Source of the DNA: Candidatus Krumholzibacteriia bacterium
GTDB lineage: Bacteria; Krumholzibacteriota; Krumholzibacteriia; LZORAL124-64-63
Direction: 5' to 3'
Assembly (NCBI GenBank): GCA_016744275.1
Contig: JADGEP010000177.1
Location: forward strand, 1 to 7,780
Length of the DNA stretch: 7,780 nucleotides
Under the pieces are notes generated by a model. The model had not been told where the DNA came from. It searched no databases and saw nothing but the letters and a program-made list of their open reading frames with translations. Position 1 is the stretch's first letter; each line of letters starts with the position of its first letter. Positions 1 to 6,261 of this stretch are shown piece by piece. Made by a program: the position numbers and the translations under genes.

Positions 1-1269
1 GTCTATCACCGGGTCATTGAAAAGAACCAGAGCAGCGTGGGTCCTGGCCAGTTCGGTTTGCAAATCTTGCAGGTCGGCGACATCCCCAGCGAGGCCATCG
101 CGAAAAGCAGGCGCCCGCCCCCGCTCGACCGTTGCAAAGGCTTCTGCGGGGCGTCCCGTCGACAATTGGCACTGGGCCAACGACGCGTAGATTTCGCCGC
201 TGGCGGCGAAGATCCCGGCCCGGCTGCGCTCATCGGCCAGGTTCTCGCGGCGCTCTTCAAACAGGTCCCGGGCGAAAATCAAAGTGCTTTCAGCCTCCGC
301 CACACGCCCCAGGGCAAACAAGGCGTTGCCTTCGAAACGCAGCAGCACCGTCAGCAACGGAGTTTGCCCCGCAGCCTGAACCTCAGGGGCCAACTTTCGA
401 ACCAGGGTCAAGGCCTCTTCAAAACGGCCCATTCCCAGCAGACAATCGGCGATGGCCTGGTCCACAAAAGTGGCCGAATAATCGTCTCCACTTTGGCGCA
501 GCAACTCCGCCGAATTCTCCAGAACCGGCAACGCTTCGTCTCGCCGACCGAGGTCCAACATGGCATTGCCAAGGCCCATCGCAGCCATACCCCGCACATT
601 CTCATCCGCTGAACCCGAAGCCAACTCTACAGCTCGCCGGCCTTCCAGAACGGATTCTTCGTAGCGCTGCATGCCCCGCAATAGCTGGGCGCTGCGCATG
701 GCATTGCCCACTTGCCCCTTCGGATTGTCCACAAAATCCAACCATTTGTGTTCTTCGGCGGCGGCGGCCAGCGCCTCGGAGGTGCGGCCGATATTGGCAA
801 ATGCCTGGGCCAGGTTTCCCCAGGTGCGGCTGAGGCCCATGGTATCAGCCAAGGCTTCCCGGATTTCCAAAGCCCGTTCATACACCGGCAGCGCCGCCTC
901 CACATCACCGCGGGCGGTGTGCCCAATCGCCAAGGCATTGAGTAGAGAGGATTCGGATTGTTTGAGGCCCGCCGCCTGGGACCAGACGACACCCCGTTGC
1001 CAGCGAGCCAGGGCCGTGTCCAATTGGTTGGTCCGGAAGGCCGCGATGCCTGACACTTCGAGACAGCGCGCCGCCAATTCCACATCCAGCGGCCGCAAAC
1101 TGTCGGCATACATCGCCAAGACTTCGGCCCGCGGTGCCCATTCGCCACCCTGCTCAGCCAGCGCTCCTCGCGCCCGTTCGACCACGCGGTCGTCTCCCGG
1201 CGCGCTCCAGGCCACGTCGGCGATCAGCATCAATGGTGCGGCCAGGAAAACCAACACTCGCAATTTCAT
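1..1269 (-). CDS. Secreted TPR protein leading into a CHAT (caspase-like) domain, C-terminus outside window
   Basis: The ORF starts at ATG 1269 and is open for 423 codons to the left edge with no stop, so the C-terminus is missing. Residues 1-22 look like a signal peptide (K2, R4, hydrophobic VLVFLAAPLMLIA, then AWSA), so export is likely. Residues about 65-385 form roughly seven or eight TPR-like helical pairs, for example LGNAMLDLGRRDEALPVL near 233-250 and LLGMGRFEEALTLV near 277-290. Residues 371-394 (TGRPAEAFATVERGRAPAFR then DGLA) and 399-418 (DLQDLQ then AALVLFND) resemble the linker and first strand of TPR-CHAT proteins, where a caspase-type His/Cys domain follows. That catalytic part is not in the window, so peptidase activity cannot be judged. 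The start overlaps the upstream stop as ATGA, and AAAGG lies 7 nt before the ATG. TPR content is firm; the CHAT assignment rests on the linker. Confidence 0.78.
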   Translation of the reverse strand, partial: MKLRVLVFLAAPLMLIADVAWSAPGDDRVVERARGALAEQGGEWAPRAEVLAMYADSLRPLDVELAARCLEVSGIAAFRTNQLDTALARWQRGVVWSQAAGLKQSESSLLNALAIGHTARGDVEAALPVYERALEIREALADTMGLSRTWGNLAQAFANIGRTSEALAAAAEEHKWLDFVDNPKGQVGNAMRSAQLLRGMQRYEESVLEGRRAVELASGSADENVRGMAAMGLGNAMLDLGRRDEALPVLENSAELLRQSGDDYSATFVDQAIADCLLGMGRFEEALTLVRKLAPEVQAAGQTPLLTVLLRFEGNALFALGRVAEAESTLIFARDLFEERRENLADERSRAGIFAASGEIYASLAQCQLSTGRPAEAFATVERGRAPAFRDGLAGDVADLQDLQTELARTHAALVLFNDPVID

Positions 1270-1871
1270 TCCTGCACCTTTGGCTTCACGTTGAATTCCA
1301 AGGCGGCGCTGGTCGCGCCTTCTCGCCCATCGGGCAACAATTCGACAATCAGCCACAACCAGGAGCCTGTGCTGTCGTCGGGGGTTTCGGCCGGTGGACG
1401 CACCAGCACGGTATCGGCCACCACGGCCACGGCTCGCCGCCGGGCCTGGCCGTCGTAGAGTTCCCAACGGTAACGCGAATCCGCCGCTGACACGGACGGG
1501 TGCCATACAAATTGCTGCGGGAAATCATCCCGGTCTCCGGACGGAAAGATCCCCACGGCAGCACCGGCGTCGCCTGCGCTGCGCAACCTCAAGGGCAGGT
1601 CATTGATATCATCCTGGCCCTGGGGCATGAGGATGAAGAACGCCAACAAGGCGGCCATCAGCCCACCGGCCCAGGCCCACCGCGGCGCCACGACAATTCG
1701 GCGCGCAGAGACTGCGGCGGTCCGCAATTCGGCTTCCAGTTCCAGGGACGAATAGGCCTCTTCGGCAAGATCCGCATCGGCCAATAGATCCGACTCAAAT
1801 TTCTCGGGCGCGCCGGTGCGGGAGTCATTGGCCAGCCAACGTTCCAGGTTTTCACCATGCCGTTCGTTCAC
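1266..1871 (-). CDS. Putative membrane anti-sigma factor without zinc finger
   Basis: This 201-residue single-pass membrane protein sits directly after an ECF sigma gene, the usual place for its anti-sigma factor. I chose GTG 1871 rather than the longer ORF start at 1919 because it has AAGGGGG 7 nt upstream and overlaps the sigma stop as GTGA; the longer start would overlap the sigma gene by about 50 nt. Residues 1-58 are charged and helical and should be cytoplasmic. Residues about 64-82 (W65 to M82, rich in A, L and F) form one transmembrane helix. Residues 83-201 would be extracytoplasmic, with alternating hydrophobic strands such as YRWELYDGQ and GSWLWLIVELLPDG, which suggests a beta-sandwich like a fibronectin III or Ig fold. 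There is no cysteine anywhere, so the HxxxCxxC zinc anti-sigma motif is absent. Function is inferred from context and topology, not from a recognised domain. Confidence 0.7.
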   Translation of the reverse strand: MNERHGENLERWLANDSRTGAPEKFESDLLADADLAEEAYSSLELEAELRTAAVSARRIVVAPRWAWAGGLMAALLAFFILMPQGQDDINDLPLRLRSAGDAGAAVGIFPSGDRDDFPQQFVWHPSVSAADSRYRWELYDGQARRRAVAVVADTVLVRPPAETPDDSTGSWLWLIVELLPDGREGATSAALEFNVKPKVQE

Positions 1872-2398
1872 AAGCTCACCCCCTTGCGGCGCAAAAGCTC
1901 GGCGAGCTTTTGGCGGCAACGATAAATTTTGCGATAAAATGCCGAGTGTTCAATGCCCTCACGCTCGGCCAATTCTCCCGCTTTGGTTCCCTGGGCCATG
2001 GACCACAACCATCCGGCGCAATCAGGTCGCTCAAGCCGCAATTCAGCCACCGCTGCCCGAACGGTGCGTGCCCGTTCGGCTGTTGCCAAAGCCGCCAGGG
2101 CATCCGGACTGTCGTCGCGAAAGTCGCGGTCTTCGACAGTTTCGTGCCGCCGGCGCTTCTGGTACCAGTTGCCAATGACGTTGCGCAGCACCACGAAGCA
2201 CCAGCGCAATGAAGGTTCTGCCGCGCCGGATCCAGCCGCCTCTGCCGGGCCCTTGGCCAGGATGATGCCCAGGGCGTCGTGCACGACATCCTCGACGGCA
2301 TCGGCGGGCACGCGGCGCGCTGCGATCTCAGCAAAACGCTGGCGCAGAAGCGAAAGCCACGAAGAGTCCATTGGGGGATGCTGGTGTTCTGTATCCAT
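1868..2398 (-). CDS. ECF-type RNA polymerase sigma factor
   Basis: This 176-residue protein has the two-domain layout of extracytoplasmic-function sigma-70 factors, which direct RNA polymerase to specific promoters. Region 2 spans about residues 15-85: a helix with DAVEDVVHDALGIILAKG, then LRWCFVVLRNVIGNWYQKRR, which matches the region 2 pattern ending in a basic helix that contacts the -10 element. Region 4 occupies about 115-172, with a helix-turn-helix around AGELAEREGIEHSAFYRKIY followed by a basic tail (CRQKLAELLRRKG). The linker between them is short and acidic. The region 4 sequence before the helix-turn-helix is divergent (it lacks the common LPxxxRxV pattern), so this is not a textbook member. 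The stop overlaps the next gene by 4 nt. No Shine-Dalgarno sequence is visible before ATG 2398, and an alternative in-frame ATG lies nine codons downstream. Family call firm, target promoters unknown. Confidence 0.82.
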   Translation of the reverse strand: MDTEHQHPPMDSSWLSLLRQRFAEIAARRVPADAVEDVVHDALGIILAKGPAEAAGSGAAEPSLRWCFVVLRNVIGNWYQKRRRHETVEDRDFRDDSPDALAALATAERARTVRAAVAELRLERPDCAGWLWSMAQGTKAGELAEREGIEHSAFYRKIYRCRQKLAELLRRKGVSL

Positions 2399-2614
2399 GG
2401 GGCCCGCGGAAAAAGGTGATAAATGGCACCGCCCGCCGGCTGGGCGATCGTGCTGAAGCCACTATACGCGCCCCTTTCGGACCCGGTCCACATTCCTCTT
2501 CTATTAATTTTGCCGTTGATCAATGCCACACCTTCTGCTTCTTCGACCTCATGCCTCGGCACCAGACTCCTCACACGAGTGGACTGTTTGGCTTGGAGGA
2601 GAATCTCCCCGAAT
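2399..2614. other. Intergenic gap between amrS and the sigma-factor operon
   Basis: This 216-nt stretch separates the end of the four-gene operon from the sigma/anti-sigma/CHAT unit on the same strand. It is more AT-rich in its middle (about 2490-2525) than the flanking genes and contains the best promoter candidate in the window. ORFs crossing it run into the sigma gene in other frames and have no family features, so I treat it as non-coding. A weak hairpin overlaps the amrS stop at its right edge. I see no convincing terminator with a U-tract, so read-through from amrS remains possible. Confidence 0.6.
2461..2490 (-). promoter_or_regulatory. Candidate sigma-70-like promoter for the sigma/anti-sigma/CHAT operon
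   Basis: On the minus strand, TGGACC (2490-2485, 4 of 6 to TTGACA) is followed by an 18-nt spacer and TATAGT (2466-2461, 5 of 6 to TATAAT). Transcription would begin about 55 nt before the sigma gene ATG. The -35 region overlaps a short inverted repeat, GGACC-G-GGTCC (2479-2489), which could bind a regulator. I found no well-spaced ECF-type GGAAC/-10 pair that would indicate autoregulation. This is pattern matching by eye only. Confidence 0.35.
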
Positions 2615-2625
2615 TTATTTGGGGA
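2606..2625 (-). terminator. Weak hairpin at the amrS stop codon, doubtful terminator
   Basis: In the minus-strand RNA, UCCCCAAA pairs with UUCGGGGA around a UAAA loop, with one A-C mismatch. The amrS stop codon TAA lies in the loop. No U-tract follows (the next bases are GATTCTCC), so it does not meet the usual criteria for intrinsic termination. It may slow ribosomes or stabilise the 3' end, or mean nothing. Confidence 0.2.
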
Positions 2626-3628
2626 AAATAAAGGGGCTCGGCGCAGCACATGCCGGGCAGCGTCCCGAGGCATCAAGATGGCTTATTCCCCGGTTTCCCG
2701 GCCTTTGCACCAGATTCTCACCGCATTGAGCGCAGTCTGTATCGCGGCCCACGTTGGCCGCAACGTTGCCCAGATAAACCCACTGCAGTTTTTTTGCCGC
2801 CAGGGAGTGAGCCCGCAAGAGGGTTTCGCGCGGTGTGGCCGGCGCATCCATTTTCCAGGCCGGATGATAAGCGGAAAAATGCAAGGGAATCGCCGGGCTC
2901 AGACCAGCCACGAAATCCACCAGCTCCGAAATCTGAGCGTCCAGGTCGTTGTGCCCCGGGATGACGAGGTTGGTCACCTCAAGGTGCACGCCCGCCTCAT
3001 GAAACTGCCGGATCGCGGCCAATACCGGCGGCAATTGCGCTTTGCAAACCTTGCGATAGAAAACGGGATCCATGGATTTCAAATCGACGTTGGCCGCGTC
3101 AATCCAGGGCAGCAGCTCGGCCAAGGGTTCCGGATTCAGGAAGCCGTTGGTCACCAGCACATTTTTCAAGCCCTCTTGTCGGGCCAATCGCGCCGTGTCG
3201 CGCACGAACTCGAACCACACCAAAGGCTCGCTGTAGGTGAAGGCAATGCCAGCCGCCTTTTCGGCCAAGGCCAAGCGCACGAGATCTTCCGGTGAGGCCG
3301 CCGTCGTCCGGGCTTCGGCGCTCTGACTGATCGCCCAGTTCTGGCAAAACTGGCAATGCAGGTTGCAGCCCGGCGCCGCCACCGAGAGGATTGATCGGCC
3401 TGGATAAAAATGGTAGAGAGGTTTCTTCTCGATGGGATCCACGCCCGCAGCAACAATGCGCCCGTAGTGCAGGGGCTCCATCACCCCGGCCCGGTTGGCG
3501 CGGGTGGCGCACGGACCCACCTGCCCCTCCCGCAATCGGCATTCGATCGGGCACAATTGGCACGCCGCCTGGCCGTTGGGCAAGGGTTGCCACCAGGCCG
3601 CTTGCGGGGCTGTGGTGCCGGAATTCAC
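2615..3628 (-). CDS. amrS: AmmeMemoRadiSam system radical SAM enzyme
   Basis: This 337-residue protein matches the AmrS family, radical SAM enzymes related to pyruvate formate-lyase activating enzymes. Members co-occur with AmrA (AMMECR1) and AmrB (Memo), and their reaction is not firmly settled. The radical SAM cluster motif CxxxCxxC is C88, C92, C95 (GCNLHCQFCQNW). An N-terminal cysteine group C23, C26, C30, C40 (CQLCPIECRLREGQVGPC) is typical of the family. Further landmarks are AFTYSEPLVWFEF (129-141), NVDLKSMD (180-187), NLVIPGHND (220-228) and SAYHPAWKM (252-260). Two C-terminal CxxC pairs (C299/C302 and C324/C327) form a likely metal-binding knuckle. The start is GTG 3628, with AAGGAG 6 nt upstream; the stop of queG is only 3 nt away. 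Length is normal for the family. Neither amrA nor amrB is in the window. Confidence 0.9.
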   Translation of the reverse strand: MNSGTTAPQAAWWQPLPNGQAACQLCPIECRLREGQVGPCATRANRAGVMEPLHYGRIVAAGVDPIEKKPLYHFYPGRSILSVAAPGCNLHCQFCQNWAISQSAEARTTAASPEDLVRLALAEKAAGIAFTYSEPLVWFEFVRDTARLARQEGLKNVLVTNGFLNPEPLAELLPWIDAANVDLKSMDPVFYRKVCKAQLPPVLAAIRQFHEAGVHLEVTNLVIPGHNDLDAQISELVDFVAGLSPAIPLHFSAYHPAWKMDAPATPRETLLRAHSLAAKKLQWVYLGNVAANVGRDTDCAQCGENLVQRPGNRGISHLDASGRCPACAAPSPFIFPK

Positions 3629-3631
3629 GGG

Positions 3632-4717
3632 CTACTCCTTCGCGGACAAATTCTCCAAGACAACCTCGGCGTTGCGCCGCAATCCTGCCGGGTGAGCGCG
3701 CCACAACGGAGTGCGGCGAAAGCGCGCCCGGAAGTCATCGTCGCTCAGCTCCACCAAATCCGCCAGTTTCAACTCCGCGTGCGCATCCAGTGCAGCATAT
3801 TCGGCCCGCACGCCGAGCGGCTTGGCTTTCTCGGCCGCGCGCTGATTCCACGGGCACACACTTTGGCAAATGTCGCAACCAAAGAGCAACCCGCCTTGTT
3901 CGTTGCGGTGTTCGGCCGGAGCGCGGCCCTGCCATTCGATGGTCCAGGTCGAGATGCAACGGCGGGCGTCCAGGCCACCAGAAGGCAGCAACGCATCGGT
4001 TGGGCAAGCCTCCAGGCAGGCCGTGCACGACCCACAATGGTTGGCCAGGATGCGCGACGGAGTGCGGCGGCGGCGAGGCACTACGGCGTACAAGGGCTCG
4101 GCCTGTGGCTGCTCACCAGCCGACAACCCCTTCACCCGCAGATTGGTCAGCGCCACGCCCAGAAACATTCCCGAGCCCAGCTTTTCATGGATCAGGCAGG
4201 TGTTTTTCCCCATGAACCCCAAGCCGGCCAGCCAGGCGTATTCGCGTTCCAGATAAGGCCCGGTATCGGTCGAGGGAAAAGCAGCCAGGCCCGGCACCGC
4301 CTCTTTCAACCTCGCGACCACCCGTTTGATATCTTTCAACAACACGTCATGATAGTCCCGGCCACGGGCATACCGCGCCACGCGATCGGTCCACGGAACC
4401 TCCCGCAACAGCAAATCTTCGTCACCGGCCCAGCCGTCGGTATACCGCTGCCCAAAAATCAATACTGATTGCGCCCAGGGGTTTTTCCGCAACGGATCTT
4501 CACGTGCCGCCGGATCGCGGGTCACGTATTCCAGATCGGCATGCCGCTCGGCAGCCAGCCACTGGCGCCAGCGTTGGCGATGAGGTTGCACGCAGGGCAG
4601 GGTCACTGCTCCGGCCAGGTCGATCCGGTGGACAGGACAAAGCTCCGCCAGGAGCTCTGCCAGCTCCTGGCGGGATATCTCAACCGTAGGGATGTCGCTC
4701 GGACGCTTACTCAACAC
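3632..4717 (-). CDS. queG: Epoxyqueuosine reductase QueG
   Basis: QueG carries out the last step of queuosine synthesis, reducing epoxyqueuosine to queuosine in the wobble position of GUN-anticodon tRNAs, using cobalamin and two 4Fe-4S clusters in the cytoplasm. The 361-residue product shows YARGRDYH (116-123), TDTGPYLEREYAWLAGLGFM (150-169) with the expected catalytic Asp at D151, and ferredoxin-like clusters from C228, C231, C234, C238 (CGSCTACLEACPTDAL), C254 (RRCIS) and C281, C284, C288 (CDICQSVCPWN). The C-terminal FRRTPLWR and GLRRNAEVVLEN match the usual helical-repeat tail. Compared with E. coli QueG as I remember it, about 20 extra residues with RRRR lie before the first cluster cysteine. 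Start is GTG 4717 or the adjacent TTG 4714: AGGGGG sits 1 nt from the first and 4 nt from the second, so 4714 may be the true start. It follows the transporter stop by 9 nt. Confidence 0.93.
   Translation of the reverse strand: MLSKRPSDIPTVEISRQELAELLAELCPVHRIDLAGAVTLPCVQPHRQRWRQWLAAERHADLEYVTRDPAAREDPLRKNPWAQSVLIFGQRYTDGWAGDEDLLLREVPWTDRVARYARGRDYHDVLLKDIKRVVARLKEAVPGLAAFPSTDTGPYLEREYAWLAGLGFMGKNTCLIHEKLGSGMFLGVALTNLRVKGLSAGEQPQAEPLYAVVPRRRRTPSRILANHCGSCTACLEACPTDALLPSGGLDARRCISTWTIEWQGRAPAEHRNEQGGLLFGCDICQSVCPWNQRAAEKAKPLGVRAEYAALDAHAELKLADLVELSDDDFRARFRRTPLWRAHPAGLRRNAEVVLENLSAKE
3635..3640 (-). promoter_or_regulatory. Ribosome binding site deciding the GTG start of amrS
   Basis: AAGGAG lies 6 nt before GTG 3628 and overlaps the end of queG, whose TAG stop is in the spacer. 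This strong site supports the GTG start and suggests coupled translation of queG and amrS. Confidence 0.75.
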
Positions 4718-4726
4718 GCCCCCTGA

Positions 4727-6244
4727 CTAACGGACCGGGTTTCGCTGCACCCAGCGATTGTAGATGCCCAAAGCAATGGCCGACGCCAGGGCCAGGGCCG
4801 CAAAAAGAAGCCACATCCAATGAGGTTTATCAATCCCTTGCGGACCAAAGTACTGATAGCTCACACCACTGAGCAGGCCGCCAAACAGATTGCCCAGCGC
4901 CACACACCAGTAGAAATAGCCCATGTACATGCCCACCTTTTCGGGCGGGGCGATGCGTCCAGCATATTCCTTGGACTTGGGGCTGGCCAGCATTTCACCC
5001 ACCGAGAATACCAGCACGGCGATGACGACCATCCAGCCACCCTGGCCAAAGAGGAAGAGTACGAAACTGACCACGGTGATCAATGTGCCCAGGATCATCG
5101 TCGTCAACGCCGGCAACTTGCGCGACAGGTAACTGATGGCGACCTGCCCCACAATGATGCCAAAAGCATTGAGGTTGATCAGGTACTCCGGCTTGATCTG
5201 ACCGTGATCGAGCCAAGCCCGGCTCGCCGCGCTGGACCCAAGACCAAAGGCACTGATCAAATCACTGGTATCGATATAGTCCCTGATATACTCGGGCAAA
5301 GTCATGAAGATCTGGTTGAAGCTGGTCCAGAAGCCGGACATCAGCAACAGGAAGGTGAGGTAACGCCCTTCACCCACACGCATGGGCTGCATGAACCAGA
5401 TTTTCTCCCCACCGCCACCGCCCACTCTGCACAGAATATCCCAGATGAAATTGAAGGCCAGCCAAGCCGCCGCCACCGGGAATACCAGTTTGAAATCCAG
5501 CCACTTGCTGCCCACGACCATGATGGTCAAAACGCCAGCCACGAGGATAAAGAACCTCGCGTTGCCCACGACTTCGACCATGCCACCAAAGACCTCGGCC
5601 AAAGAGCGCCGCGACTCGGTCGCATCATCCCGAGGCGGCTCTTTGTAGAACAGCAACGCCACCACACCGACCAGCAGACTCCAGCCAGCCGAGGCGTAAA
5701 AGACATATTTCCAATCCCAACCACGCACGATGCCGGCCACGATGGGGCCCAGGAAGCCGCCAATGTTCACCATCATGTAAAAAATGCCGAAGCCCATGCT
5801 GCCGGTTTTTTCATTGGTCGATTTGGCCACCGTCGAAATCACCACCGGCTTGAACATACCGTGACCGATGGCCACCAGGAAGTACACGCCCAGGAAGCCC
5901 ACAAAGGACTTGGGAATACTCAGCAGCAGGTAGCCGGGCACCATGACCAGGGTCGCGGCAATAAACATGCGCCGAAAGCCATAACGATCGGCCAGGGCGC
6001 CAAAAAGAGCGGGAAAGAGATAGAGAAAGAACGTGGCCAAGCCCTGAATGACACCGCGGTCGTCACTGCTGAGGCCCAGCCCGCCGTCGCGGATGGCCCC
6101 GGTCAGGTAAAGGCTGCTGACGGCATAAAAACCGTACCAGCCCATGCGCTCGAAGATCTCCATGACATTGGCGATCCAAAAAGCATTGGGGAAAGTTTTC
6201 CAGACGGAAACCTTCCCTTCGGTTTCGTGTGCGTTGTCGCTCAA
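4727..6244 (-). CDS. POT/PTR2-like major facilitator transporter, probable peptide transporter
   Basis: This 505-residue polytopic membrane protein belongs to the major facilitator superfamily and shows hallmarks of the proton-dependent oligopeptide transporter (POT/PTR2) family. These are the helix 1 ExxER motif (E29, E32, R33 in VMEIFERMGWYGFYAV), MFS motif A in the loop after helix 2 (GALADRYGFRR, 82-92), GHGMFKPVV (127-135) and FGIFYMMVNIGGFLGP (152-167), which resembles the PTR2 signature. The helix 1 motif in POT proteins couples protons to peptide uptake. The variant has ERM-x-W where canonical members have ERF-x-Y, so the substrate may differ from di- and tripeptides. The start is TTG 6244, chosen because AGGAG sits 6 nt upstream and no ATG or GTG is nearby in frame. 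The preceding gene ends 17 nt away and queG begins 9 nt downstream. Family firm, substrate uncertain. Confidence 0.87.
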   Translation of the reverse strand: MSDNAHETEGKVSVWKTFPNAFWIANVMEIFERMGWYGFYAVSSLYLTGAIRDGGLGLSSDDRGVIQGLATFFLYLFPALFGALADRYGFRRMFIAATLVMVPGYLLLSIPKSFVGFLGVYFLVAIGHGMFKPVVISTVAKSTNEKTGSMGFGIFYMMVNIGGFLGPIVAGIVRGWDWKYVFYASAGWSLLVGVVALLFYKEPPRDDATESRRSLAEVFGGMVEVVGNARFFILVAGVLTIMVVGSKWLDFKLVFPVAAAWLAFNFIWDILCRVGGGGGEKIWFMQPMRVGEGRYLTFLLLMSGFWTSFNQIFMTLPEYIRDYIDTSDLISAFGLGSSAASRAWLDHGQIKPEYLINLNAFGIIVGQVAISYLSRKLPALTTMILGTLITVVSFVLFLFGQGGWMVVIAVLVFSVGEMLASPKSKEYAGRIAPPEKVGMYMGYFYWCVALGNLFGGLLSGVSYQYFGPQGIDKPHWMWLLFAALALASAIALGIYNRWVQRNPVR

Positions 6245-6250
6245 GTCATG

Positions 6251-6255
6251 CTCCT
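6251..6255 (-). promoter_or_regulatory. Ribosome binding site deciding the TTG start of the transporter
   Basis: AGGAG lies 6 nt before TTG 6244. The ATG inside the spacer (6249) is in another frame and meets a stop after two codons, so it is not a usable start for this gene. This site is the main evidence for the unusual TTG start. Confidence 0.7.
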
Positions 6256-6261
6256 GTTCAC

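Noticed and set aside
37..833. Overlapping plus-strand open frames over the left end
   Set aside because: The minus-strand frame from 1269 is open to the edge for 423 codons and encodes coherent TPR repeats, so these are shadows.
2461..2512. ECF-type GGAAT / CGT promoter pair suggesting sigma autoregulation
   Set aside because: The spacing between GGAAT and the downstream CGT is about 23 nt, too long for ECF promoters.
1876..2676. A 266-codon minus-strand open frame overlapping the sigma gene and reaching into amrS
   Set aside because: It shares the sigma gene's DNA in another frame, shows Cys/Arg/Trp-rich low-quality composition and crosses the intergenic gap. The sigma frame has region 2 and region 4 features.
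3410..4468. A 352-codon plus-strand open frame antisense to queG and amrS
   Set aside because: No domain or signal is visible, and it covers the Fe-S cysteine motifs of queG and part of amrS on the opposite strand.
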